A DNA stretch of 64,000 nucleotides from Panulirus ornatus. Lineage: Eukaryota > Arthropoda > Malacostraca > Decapoda > Palinuridae. Location of the stretch: the NCBI RefSeq assembly GCF_036320965.1, contig NC_092225.1, forward strand, positions 76,256,435-76,320,434, read 5' to 3'. The notes under the pieces were generated by a model. It was not told where the DNA came from, searched no databases, and saw only the letters and a program-made list of their open reading frames with translations. The position numbers were made by a program, and so were the translations under genes. Shown here one piece after another: positions 36,395 through 46,599 of the stretch (position 1 is its first letter; every line of letters starts with the position of its first letter).

Positions 36395-37249
36395 AAGAGT
36401 TTTAGATATCTAGGAGTGGATTTAGCAGCAGATGGAACCATGGAAGTGGAAGTGAGTCACAGGGTGGGGGAGGGGGTGAAGATTCTGGGAGCGTTGAAGA
36501 ATGTGTGGAAGGGGAGAATATTATCTTGGAAAGCAAAAATGGGTGTTTGAAGGAATAGTGGTTCCAACAATGTTATATGGTTGCAAGATGTTGGCTGTAG
36601 ATAGGGTTGTGTGGAGGAGGGTTGATGTGTTTGAGGACAATATGTGGTGTGAGGTGGTTTGATCGAGTAAGTAATGAAAAGGTAAGAGAGATGTGTGGTA
36701 ATAAAAAGAGTGGTTGAGAGAGCAGAAGAGGGTGTATTGAAATGGTTTGGTCACATGGAGAGAATGAGTGAGGAAAGATTGACAAAGATGATGTATGTGT
36801 AAGAGGTGGAGGGAACGAGGAGAAGTGGGAGACCAAATTGGAGATGGAAAGATGGAGTGAAAAAGATTTTGAGCAATCAGGGCCTGAACATGCAGGAGGG
36901 TGAAAGGCGTGCAAGGAATAGAGTGAATTGGAACGATGTGGTATACCGGGGTCGATGTGATGTCAATGGATTGAATTAGGGCATGTGAAGTGTCTGGGGT
37001 TAAACCATGGAAAGTTTTTGGGGCCTAGATGTGGAAAGGGAGCTGTGGTTTCGGTGCATTATACATGAGAGCTAGAGACTGAATGTGAATGAATGTGGCC
37101 TTTGTTGTCTTTTTCTAGTGCTACCTTGCACGCGTGAGAGGGGGAGGGGGGTGCCATTTCATGTGTGGCGAGGTGGTGACGGGAATGGCTGAGGGCAACA
37201 AGTATAAATATGTACATGTGTATATATGTATTTGTCTCTGTATGTATAT
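36395..37249 (+). mobile_element. Family A LINE (host copy), left part
   Basis: An older copy starting at SFRYLGVDLAADGTMEVEV and running through the C-terminal domain into the long 3' UTR, with the upstream module degraded near 37,113-37,135. It stops at TCTCTGTATGTATAT (37,235-37,249) and resumes at 38,612. The interruption is a minus-strand insertion of the same family. Confidence 0.88.
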
Positions 37250-38611
37250 TTATTTATTTATTTTGCTTTGCCGCTGTCTCCCACGTTTGCGAGGTAGTGC
37301 AAGGAAACAGACGAAAGAAATGGCCCAACCCACCCCCATACACATGCATATACACACACGTCCACACACGCACACATACATGCCTATACATCTCAATGTA
37401 CACACACATATTACACACACAGACACATACATAAATACCCATGCACACAATTCACACTGTCTGCCTTTATTCATTCCCATCGCCACCTCACCACACATGG
37501 AATACCATCCCCCTCCCCCCTCATGTGTGCGGGGTAGCGCTAGGAAAAGACAACAAAGGCCTCATTGTTCACACTCAGTCCCCAGCTGTCATGCAATAAT
37601 GCCCGAAACCACAGCTCCCTCTCCACATCCAGGCCCCACACAGCTTTCCATGGCCTACCCCAGACGCTTCACATGCCCTGATTCAACCCACTGACAGCCC
37701 GTCAACCCCGGCATACCACATCGATCCAATTCACTCTATTCCTTGCCCGCCTTTCACCCTCCTGCATGTTCAGGCCCTGATCACTCAAAATCTTTTTCAC
37801 TCCATCTTTCCACCTCCAATTTGGTCTCCCACTTCTCCTCGTTCCCTCCACCTCCGACACATATATCCTCTTGGTCAATCTTTCCTCACTCATTCTCTCC
37901 ATGTGCCCAAACCATTTCAAAACACCCTCTTCTGCTCTCTCAACCATGCTCTTTTTATTTCCACACATCTCTCTTACCCTTACATTACTTACTCGATCAA
38001 ACCACCTCACACCACAGATTGTCCTCAAACATCTCATTTCCAGCACATCCACCCTCCTGCGCACAACTCTATCCATAGCCCATGCCTCGCAACCATACAA
38101 CATTGTTGGAACCACTATTCCTTCAAACGTACCCATTTTTGCTTTCCGAGATAATGTTCTCGACTTCCACACATTCTTCAAGGCTCCCAGGATTTTCGCC
38201 CCCTCCCCCACCCTATGATTCACTTCTGCTTCCATGGTTCCATCCACTGCCAGATCCACTCCCAGATATCTAAAACACTTTACTTCTTCCAGTTTTTCTC
38301 CATTCAAACTTACCTCCCAGTTGACTTGACCCTCAACCCTACTGTACCTAATAACCTTGCTCTTATTCACATTTACTCTTAACTTTCTTCTTTCACACAC
38401 TTTACCAAACTCAGTCACCAGCTTCTGCAGTTTCTCACATGAATCAGCCACCAGCGCTGTATCATCAGCGAACAACAACTGACTCACTTCCCAAGCTCTC
38501 TCATCCACAACAGACTTCATTTTTGCCCCTCTTTCCAAAACTCTTGCATTTACCTCCCTAACAACCCCATCCATAAACAAATTAAACAACCATGGAGACA
38601 TCACACACACA
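37250..38611 (-). mobile_element. Nested family A LINE, minus strand
   Basis: It inserted in the 3' UTR of an older copy. The tail is at the left (37,250-37,262) and reads as (AAAT)n in the sense direction, followed by a long 3' UTR (37,263-37,700) and RT to motif B. The 15-bp target duplication TCTCTGTATGTATAT is exact at 37,235-37,249 and 38,612-38,626. The 5' truncation is within GCVMSPWLFN. Confidence 0.92.
37702..38610 (-). pseudogene. Family A RT, motif B to C-terminus, open
   Basis: 302 codons without a stop from CVMSPWLFNLFMDGVVREVN to VVCRG, including the catalytic LLFADDTALVADS near residues 50-62. The motif A aspartate is absent through 5' truncation. It carries ILS and the long UTR. 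Intactness over 900 bp indicates a fairly recent insertion. Confidence 0.85.
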
Positions 38612-38765
38612 TCTCTGTATGTATATGTATATATTCATTGAAATGTATAGGTATGTATATGGGTGTGTATGTATATACATGTGTATGTGGGTGGGTTGGG
38701 CCATTCTTTTGTGTTTCCTAGCGCCACCTCGCTAACGCAGGAGACAGCGACAAAGTATGATAGAT
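38612..38765 (+). mobile_element. Family A LINE (host copy), right part
   Basis: The second copy of the target duplication is followed by the end of the long 3' UTR of the host LINE and the terminal module TAGCG-CCACCT-CGCTA (38,719-38,734). The end is GACAAAGTATGATAGATAGATATAATAA, a simple-repeat tail. Confidence 0.9.
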
Positions 38766-38783
38766 AGATATAATAATATTTTT

Positions 38784-39905
38784 TCATACTTGTTCACCAT
38801 TTCCTACATTGGCAAGATAGTACCAGGGACAGATGAAGAAAGGCCACATTTTCACACATCCATTCTATATCTGTCATATTTAGTGCACTGAAACCAGAGT
38901 CCCCTATCCACAACCAGGCCCCACATGCTTTTCCATGTTTCCTATCGCTGAAATATTTCAGTGCTTTGGGATCAGCATTTCAGCCCCTGTATACACATCA
39001 TTCCAACTCACTCTATCCAGTGCATGCCTTTCACCCTCCAGCATATTCAGGCTTCAATCACCTGAAATCTTTTTCACTCCATCCTTCCATCTCCAGTTTG
39101 GTCTCCCCTTTCTTGTTCCCTCTACTTCTGACACGTATATTGTCTTTCTCAACCTCTCTACATTCATTCTCTCTATATGTCCAAACCATTTCAGCACACT
39201 GTTTTCATCTCTCTCAACTATACTCCTCTTATTACCATTCCTCTATCATATGCTTTCTCCAAATCCATAATTTGTTTTTGTAAGTGTTTCTCATACATTC
39301 TTTAAAATAAACACCTGATACACTCATCCTCTACCACTTCTGAAACCACACTAATTCTCCTCAATCTGATGGTCTGTACATGCCTTTTCCCTCTCATTCA
39401 GCACCCTCCCATACAACTAACCGGGTATACTCAACAAACTTATACCTCTGAAGTTTCAGCCCCCACCTTTATCCCCTTTGCCTATATATAATGGCACTAT
39501 ACATGCATACCACCAATCCTCTGGCACCTCACCATGATCCATACATATATTGATAATCCTTACCAACCAATCAACAACACAGTCAACTCCTTAATAAATT
39601 CACCAGCAGTACCATCGTACACAAAGCTTTTATCACCTCATCTCTCTTCACCAAACCATTCTCCATGACTCACACATCACTTACCACCCTGACTCAAACA
39701 GCCTACATCTGCTATATCATGAAACACATTTAACAGTCCTACAAAGTACTCACTCCATCTACTCATTTCATCACTACCTGTTATCATTTCCCGTTTTGCC
39801 CACTTCATTGATGTTTCCATTAATTCTCTTTCTTTTGCACATCATTTACCTCCTTTTTAAACATGTTTTCAACCCCTTCTATTTTCTCTTATACATCCCC
39901 CAGTC
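38784..39905 (-). mobile_element. Old family A-related LINE, minus strand
   Basis: The 3' UTR remnant (38,784-38,940) is followed by C-terminal domain pieces (39,030-39,240). After a jump come RT parts (39,240-39,600: motif A region near 39,250, the GFRSGRG region near 39,340, the PEDW region near 39,515) and linker pieces to about 39,905. Deletions and stops occur throughout. Confidence 0.7.
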
Positions 39906-39915
39906 ATTTGCATTG

Positions 39916-39918
<3 letters not shown>

Positions 39919-39986
<68 letters not shown>
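39919..39986. repeat. (TA)n tract
   Basis: A pure TA tract adjoining the tail side of an sA element. Confidence 0.97.
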
Positions 39987-39988
<2 letters not shown>

Positions 39989-40224
39989 TTCTTTCTTTCA
40001 AACTATTCACCATTTCCCGCATTAGCGAGGTAGCGTTAAGAACAGAGGACTGGGCCTTTGAGGGAATTCCCTCACCTGGCCCAATTCTCTGTTCCTTCTT
40101 TTGGAAAATTAAAAAAAAAAAAAAACGAGAGGGGAGGATTTCCAGCCCCCCGCTCCCTCCCCTTTTAGTCGCCTTCTACGACACGTAGGGAATACGTGGG
40201 AAGTATTCTTTCTCCCCTATCCCC

Positions 40225-40228
<4 letters not shown>
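39987..40228 (-). mobile_element. Element sA, full length, minus strand
   Basis: The sense direction is right to left. The 5' end CCCTGGGGATAGGGGAGAAAG lies at 40,228 downwards, the G-rich hairpin around 40,141-40,175, GGAACAGAGAATTGGG near 40,080-40,100, and the 3' module CTACCTCGCTAATGCGGGA near 40,017-40,035. The tail is (GAAA)n (39,987-39,998). It is flanked by (TA)n on both sides and has no ORF or tRNA-like promoter boxes that I can find. Confidence 0.85.

Positions 40229-40298
<70 letters not shown>
40229..40298. repeat. (TA)n tract
   Basis: A 70-bp TA tract between two sA elements in the same orientation. Confidence 0.97.
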
Positions 40299-40306
<8 letters not shown>

Positions 40307-40528
40307 TCATACTATTTGCCATCTCCCACATTAGCAACGTAGCGTTAAGAACAGAGGACTGAGCCTTTGAGGGAAATCCTCACTTGGCCCCCTTCTCTGT
40401 TCCTTATTTTGGAAAATCAAAAACAAGAGGGGGAGGATTTCCAGCTCCCCGCTCCCTCCCTTTAGTCGCCTTCTATGACACGCAGGGAATACATGGGAAG
40501 TATTCTTTCTCCCGGATCCCCAGGGATA
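40299..40528 (-). mobile_element. Element sA, second copy, minus strand
   Basis: It has the same architecture as its neighbour, with T-run/CAT at the tail side and 5' end CCGGGAGAAAG near 40,505-40,515. It is somewhat more diverged, and its 3' module is damaged (TTAGCAACGTAGCG instead of TTAGCGAGGTAGCG). Confidence 0.83.
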
Positions 40529-40536
40529 ACATATAT

Positions 40537-42039
40537 TTTTTTTTTTTTTTTTTTTTTATACTTTGTCGCTGTCTCCCGCGTTTGCGAGGTAGCGCAAGGA
40601 AACAGACGAAAGAAATGGCCCAACCCACCCCCTACACATGTATATACACACGTCCACACACGCAAATATACATACCTACACAGCTTTCCATGGTTTACCC
40701 CGGACGCTTCACATGCCTTGATTCAATCCACTGACAGCACGTCAACCCCTGTATACCACATCGCTCCAATTCACTCTATTCCTTGCCCTCCTTTCACCCT
40801 CCTGCATGTTCAGGCCCCGATCACACAAAATCCTTTTCACTCCATCTTTCCACCTCCAATTTGGTCTCCCTCTTCTCCTCGTTCCCTCCACCTCCGACAC
40901 ATATATCCTCTTGGTCAATCTTTCCTCACTCATTCTCTCCATGTGCCCAAACCATTTCAAAACACCCTCTTCTGCTCTCTCAACCACGCTCTTTTTATTT
41001 CCACACATCTCTCTTACCCTTACGTTACTTACTCGATCAAACCACCTCACACCACACATTGTCCTCAAACATCTCATTTCCAGCACATCCATCCTCCTGC
41101 GCACAACTCTATCCATAGCCCACGCCTCGCAACCATACAACATTGTTGGAACTACTATTCCTTCAAACATACCCATTTTTGCTTTCCGGGATAATGTTCT
41201 CGACTTCCACACATTTTTCAAGGCTCCCAAAATTTTCGCCCCCTCCCCCACCCTATGATCCACTTCCGCTTCCATGGTTCCATCCGCTGACAGATCCACT
41301 CCCAGATATCTAAAACACTTCACTTCCTCCAGTTTTTCTCCATTCAAACTCACCTCCCAATTGACTTGACCCTCAACCCTACTGTACCTAATAACCTTGC
41401 TCTTATTCACATTTACTCTTAACTTTCTTCTTCCACACACTTTACCAAACTCCGTCACCAGCTTCTGCAGTTTCTCACATGAATCCGCCACCAGCGCTGT
41501 ATCATCAGCGAACAACAACTGACTCACTTCCCAAGCTCTCTCATCCCCAACAGACTTCATACTTGCCCCTCTTTCCAAGACTCTTGCATTTACCTCCCTA
41601 ACAACCCCATCCATAAACAAATTAAACAACCATGGAGACATCACACACCCCTGCCGCAAACCAACATTCACTGAGAACCAATCACTTTCCTCTCTTCCTA
41701 CACGTACACATGCCTTACATCCTCGATAAAAACTTTTCACTGCTTCTAACAACTTGCCTCCCACACCATATATTCTTAATACCTTCCACAGAGCATCTCT
41801 ATCAACTCTATCATATGCCTTCTCCAGATCCATAAATGCTACATACAAATCCATTTGCTTTTCTAAGTATTTCTCACATACATTCTTCAAAGCAAACACC
41901 TGATCCACACATCCTCTACCACTTCTGAAACCACACTGCTCTTCCCCAATCTGATGCTCTGTACATGCCTTCACCCTCTCAATCAATACTCTCCCATATA
42001 ATTTACCAGGAATACTCAACAAACTTATACCTCTGTAAT
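40537..42039 (-). mobile_element. Young family A LINE, RT half, minus strand
   Basis: The T-run 40,536-40,557 is the A-tail. The short 3' UTR (40,558-40,741) is followed by a lesion-free RT. The flanking ACATATAT (40,529-40,536 and 40,040 of the next kilobase, i.e. 42,040-42,047) looks like an 8-bp target duplication, though TA-richness lowers its weight. The 5' truncation is at NYRGISLL. Confidence 0.9.
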
Positions 42040-42043
42040 ACAT
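40742..42043 (-). CDS. Family A reverse transcriptase, 433 codons without lesion
   Basis: The best preserved family A reading frame. From residue 3 it runs RGISLLSIPGKLYGRVLIER, EEQCGFRSGRGCVDQVFALK (about 35-55), motif A AFMDLEKAYDRVD (70-82), motif B NVGLRQGCVMSPWLFN (125-140), catalytic LLFADDTALVADS (175-187), primer-grip-like FRYLGVDLSADG, and C-terminal LYGCEAW, HMERMSEERL and GRPNWRWKDGVKRILC to VVYRG. All three RT aspartates are present. The endonuclease and RT fingers are missing by 5' truncation, so it is a fragment, and the initial methionine comes from flanking DNA. Confidence 0.85.
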   Translation of the reverse strand: MYYRGISLLSIPGKLYGRVLIERVKACTEHQIGEEQCGFRSGRGCVDQVFALKNVCEKYLEKQMDLYVAFMDLEKAYDRVDRDALWKVLRIYGVGGKLLEAVKSFYRGCKACVRVGREESDWFSVNVGLRQGCVMSPWLFNLFMDGVVREVNARVLERGASMKSVGDERAWEVSQLLFADDTALVADSCEKLQKLVTEFGKVCGRRKLRVNVNKSKVIRYSRVEGQVNWEVSLNGEKLEEVKCFRYLGVDLSADGTMEAEVDHRVGEGAKILGALKNVWKSRTLSRKAKMGMFEGIVVPTMLYGCEAWAMDRVVRRRMDVLEMRCLRTMCGVRWFDRVSNVRVREMCGNKKSVVERAEEGVLKWFGHMERMSEERLTKRIYVSEVEGTRRRGRPNWRWKDGVKRILCDRGLNMQEGERRARNRVNWSDVVYRG

Positions 42044-42049
42044 ATATAT

Positions 42050-42233
42050 GTATGTTTATTATTTTTTTTATACATATTCACCATTTCCTGCCTTAGCGAG
42101 GTAACGTTAAAAACAGAAGATTGATCCTAGGAAGGAAAATCCTCACTTGGCCCCCTTCTCTGTTTTTTCTTTTGGGAAAAGTAAAAACTGGAGGGTAGGA
42201 TTCCCAGCCCCCTGCTCCCTCCCTTTCTGGTCA
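42050..42233 (-). mobile_element. Element sA, 5'-truncated, minus strand
   Basis: The T-run/TATAC tail is followed by TTAGCGAGGTAACG (about 42,092-42,105), the GGCCCCCTTCTCTGTT stretch and part of the G-rich hairpin (42,190-42,228). It stops at 42,233, where an old family A 3' end begins. Confidence 0.78.
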
Positions 42234-43472
42234 TCTTTACCGTTTCCTGCATCAGCGAGGTAGCACCAGGAAACAGATGAAGAAAGACCCATTCACTTAT
42301 ATACACACATATATACATACATGTACATACATGTACATATACATATCAACATATGTACATATGCATTTATATAAAAGACATATATACATATATATATATA
42401 TACTTGCTTGCCCTCATCCATTCCCAGCGTTGCCCCATCCCACAGGAAATAACTTTGCCAACCCCTACATGAGCAAGGTAGCACCCAGAAACAGAAGAAA
42501 AAAAAAGGCCACATCCGATCACATTCATTCTCTAGCTGTCAAGTGTAATGCACCAAAACCAAAGCTCCCTATCCACATCCAGGCCCAACACACCTTTCCA
42601 TGGTTAACCCCAGATGTTTCACATGCCCTGGTTCAGTCCATTGACAGGCCTTGCAACCACATTGTTCCAATTCACTCTGTTCCTTGCACACCTTTAACCC
42701 TCCTGTATGTTCAGGCCCCAATTGCTCAGAATCTTTTTACTCCATCCTTCCACCACTAATTTGACTTTCCACTTCTCCTTGTTCCCTCCACCTTTGACAC
42801 ATATATCCTCTTTGTCAACCTTTTCTCATTAGATCTCTCCATATGTCCAAACCATTTCAACACACCCTCTTCTGCTCTCTCAAGCACACTTTTTTTCCAC
42901 ACATCTCTTTTACCCTTTCATTACTTGCTCAATCAAACCACCTTACACCACATATAGGCCTCAAGCATTTTATTTCCAGCACATCAACCCTCCTCTGTAC
43001 AACCTTAGGTATATCCCATGCCTCACAACCATATAGTATTGCTGGAACTAGTATTCCTTCAAACATGCCCAATTTTGCTCTCAGAGATAATATTCTCTCC
43101 TTCCACACATTCTTCATCGTTCCCAGAACCTTTGCACCCTCCCCCACCCTGTGATTTACTTCTGCTTCCATGGTTCCATTTGCTGCTAAGTTCACTCCCA
43201 GATATTTAAAACACTTCACTTCCTCCAATTTTTCTCTATTCAAACTTCCACCCCAGTTAACTTGTCCCTCAACCCTACTGAGCCTAATAATCTTGCTTTT
43301 AGTCAAATGTACTCTCAACTATCTCCTTTCACACACTTTTTCAAACTCGGTCACCAACTTCTGCAGTTTCTCACTCGAATCAGCCACCAGAGCTGTATCA
43401 TCAGCGAACAACAATTGACTTACTTCCCAGGCCCTCTCATCCCCAACAGACTGCATACTCGCCCCTCTCTCT

Positions 43473-43473
<1 letters not shown>
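42234..43473 (-). mobile_element. Old family A LINE, long 3' UTR, minus strand
   Basis: Both 3' UTR modules are present, degraded (CAGCGAGGTAGC at 42,253-42,264 and GAGCAAGGTAGC at 42,471-42,482). The C-terminal domain (42,650-43,320) and the FADD region (43,375-43,420) follow in changing frames. The copy stops exactly at a (CA)n tract, at the codons for ERGAS. Confidence 0.82.

Positions 43474-43510
<37 letters not shown>
43474..43510. repeat. (CA)n tract at a LINE 5' truncation
   Basis: 37 bp of CA immediately at the 5' end of the minus-strand family A copy. Confidence 0.96.
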
Positions 43511-43512
<2 letters not shown>

Positions 43513-45849
43513 TTACTACTTAATTACTGCCCCAGGAGTCCCCTCCAACTTTCTAAACGTAGAAATAAAATAACAGTCCAAGCAAAGATAGTTAACACAA
43601 AGGCTCACTTTATTCCTTATGCTACCTTGCTAAGGTAGGAAATACTAGCAGGTAAAGTATAGAGAAAATTATAGATATAAATTTCTTTTTTTTTCTAAAT
43701 TGTCATTCCAGATTTCTGGTTATAATATTTTTATTATAAGCCTGTATAGTTTTGTTTGATAGTTTGAACTCAGGTAAGAAGTGAAATGTTGATGTTTTAT
43801 GCAGATATTCATGATAAAGTCATTGAGTTCATATTAATTCTTTGCAGATCTCAAACAAATTTGTTCCATTACATCCCTTCTTATGAACAAGAGTGTAGAT
43901 TTCTTTCCCTGTTTCTTTTCTTGTTCATGTTTGTTAGCTGTGTTTTAATAATGACATTAACCATTATATTTATCTTCCTTGATTTCTTTTGACATTTTGT
44001 TACTTATTCCTTTCACCCGTACCTATTGACTTGGTGTATTTTGTGTTATGTGTTGAGCGTAATGAATATCCCAAGTGATCCCATATGGTTGTTATCTTAC
44101 CCAGATGAAGCCACATCATACATAAGTGAGATTCAGGAAGTCACATAGGGTGAAGGTTATCCTCAGACAATCATCATGGGTAGATGTGTGCCTTATTTTT
44201 TATTTGGAATTTTTCATGAAGCTCTGAACCTGAAAACTAATCTGGTTTTTGTAACTATGTTTTTCTTAACAGATCATACATTGAGCAAAATTGCTGATGT
44301 CAAAGATTGTCATATTTTGCCATTTTAGCATTGAATTTGCATTTTTTTTAATCTGTAAGCCTTTTTGTCTCTCCGCTATGTCCTACAACGTTGGTTCTGT
44401 CTGACTTTGATTAGGTACACTGCAGCTTTGTTTTGGTAATTTGGCTTTTATTTGAAAACATATGGGTAATTCATGAGACAAGTGTATTTGGTACATTTCT
44501 CTTTCCCATGTCATCTTATATGTTTTAATTTTCATATTGACAATGCAATCTTGTATACAAGTGATGGAATACATCATTTCAGCACAATTGTAGGTATTCC
44601 TTGTTTTCATTAATGTAATGTAATATTCAAGAGTAGTGAATTATGTAATGTAGATCTCCATTTTTACCTAAGATAGTGAATAGCAGAAATTATTTTATAT
44701 CTCTTTTCAGATTTTTATTGTAATTTCCTATTGTGACATTGTGAGATTCACTGTTTTTTATGCTTTAAGACTTACTAGAGAAATTAGATTAACATAAATT
44801 GTACACTTTTAATTGTCATCGTAACTTGAGCTGACCATGTTGGTGCTTCTTGGTTGCATATTTAGGTATGCTATCTTTCTCATGTGATTCTTAGAAGAGG
44901 GCTTTATAACACTGATTGTCAGTGTTTATCTATAGAAGCCTAAAGGTTGTAGGTTACAATACAATAGTGGCCACGCTGTACTAAAGTTTTTGTGTCACTA
45001 TATGGCCAGTGATATAAAAGTGATCTCATATATTACTGTGGACATTTTCAATAACATTGGTAGATTCTAGTGGTTTACATTTGTTCATTGTGACTAGAGA
45101 ACTCTTTGAAAGACTGAATGTTTGTTTTTCATGCATAACTGGCAGTTTGTTTGATTTTCTCCAGTTTTTGGTTGTGATAATAAAATAGTTGCTGTTTAGA
45201 CACTGTTAATGTGCTGTTTATTTAATGATTTTTGACTTTACAGTATGAAATATTATTTAAACTTTGCTATTCTTTATACAAAGTATACTTTGTATGTAGG
45301 ATATGTTTCCTTTACTTCATTTTTTGTCAAGTTTTTCTCAAAGAAAAATTTCAGAATAACTGGTAGTACAGAATTATATATTATATGGACTTAGGAGAAA
45401 TTATTGGTTTTTGGAGGGGATATGTTGTAAAGTCTTCCAAATTTTTGCAGTGTAGTACATGCTACTATAGAAATATACAATAGCATGGTAACACAAATTG
45501 ATATTTATGACCTTCAGAATCCTTTAGAGTCTATTGTTGTTTTCCTGCATTGCAAATACATGTACTCAGTTGTAACTGGAATTTTACCATATTGTTATAT
45601 ATTCATATGTTGTAATAAATGAACCTGTAATGGTTGTAACTGTCATTTTGATAAGGTTGACTTCACCTTAAAAGCTTTCAGATTTACCATTGCAGGTAAT
45701 GATGAAATGAATAAAAGTTAAAGAAAAGGGTGACACTGCATATCTTCCTTTTATAATTTGGTGATTTTTTCTGTGCTGAAAGTAAGTAATTACAATTATT
45801 CAGATGTAAAATTTGACAAGACTTTTTTTTCTTACATTGGAGTCTTCAG
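43511..45849. other. AT-rich DNA, no gene recognised
   Basis: I see no coding frame with similarity. AATAAA occurs at about 45,615 and 45,707, but with no upstream coding region a 3' UTR cannot be argued. A frame near 43,786-43,992 is rich in Phe, Leu and Ile and looks like a composition effect. Confidence 0.5.
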
Positions 45850-46570
45850 TCTATGACAAAAGTCCCCATCAAGGCCGGGCCTTAATTGAAATATGGAGCG
45901 GTTAATGAAAGGGAAAAAGAAGAGAGAAAGGAAAGTATATCTGAATTTTGGAAGAAGTGATAAACTAGTCTTTTAAAATGTGACAGATGTTAGGTACTAG
46001 GGAAGACATGAAAGGGTAGAGAGTTCCAAAGCTTTATTGTGTAGAGAAAAAAAAGTTATCCAAATGGTCCACCTTTGAGATGTCAACCATTACACAGAAA
46101 TCACTTGATGCAACAGCTTCCCGAATATGCACGTTATAGCTAGTGGTGGGGAAATACAAGCAGTCAGCTCTTCAGAGCACAAACCAAAGTAAAACCTGCA
46201 GAAGAGGGAAAGTGAACCAACATGGTAGTGGGAGAGTTTATAAGTCAGACTGCATTCTACTCAACTCTATCAAGTAAGGATACAGAGGAAGAATCACCCC
46301 AGAAGTCATAGCAGTACTCCATACAAGGATGAATCAGTTCTTTGTATAAACATAGCAACTATTCCGAAGAAAAGAAATTTTGACATCTAAACAGGATTCC
46401 CAGTTTCTTAAGAGGCAGACTAAGATATTTCTATAATGTGGATTTCAAAAAAATGGATGTTACATTAATGCCAAATATGTTCATTGAGTCAAGAGGTGGA
46501 ATTACAGAACTGTCAAAGGAGAGATGAGAGTTGTGAGTAGTTCTTGACAGAGAGATGGGTAGGAACTGGG
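45850..46570 (-). mobile_element. Old LINE RT C-terminal fragment (Jockey/CR1-like group)
   Basis: On the minus strand, KELIHPCMEYCYDFWGDSSS and SLLDRVE (46,255-46,345) are followed by GSLSLFCRFYFGLCSEEL (about 46,165-46,220). This is the conserved segment after the RT domain in several LINE clades (HPxMEYxxxxW...LLDRVQxRA). The remainder to 45,850 contains a possible terminal RVNRHLL-like end. I cannot choose the clade. It is not family A. Confidence 0.6.
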
Positions 46571-46599
46571 TCTTGAAACTTAATTAGATTTCATCTAGA

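Noticed and set aside
37100..38760. Tandem or chimeric arrangement of plus and minus LINE pieces as an inversion
   Set aside because: The exact 15-bp duplication shows a simple nested insertion of a minus-strand copy into a plus-strand copy.
40783..41258. Long antisense reading frames (111-158 codons) opposite the LINE C-terminal domain, repeated in most copies
   Set aside because: They recur because the copies are nearly identical and the sense codons happen to avoid antisense stops. The composition (Ser, Pro, His, Leu rich) follows from the sense sequence, and I see no start context, domain or independent conservation.
43786..43992. Hydrophobic 68-codon frame
   Set aside because: Its Phe/Leu/Ile richness is what AT-rich DNA yields by chance, with no further support.
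45600..45720. AATAAA sites as evidence of a host 3' UTR at 43.5-45.7 kb
   Set aside because: AATAAA is expected by chance in DNA this AT-rich, and no coding region lies upstream on the plus strand.
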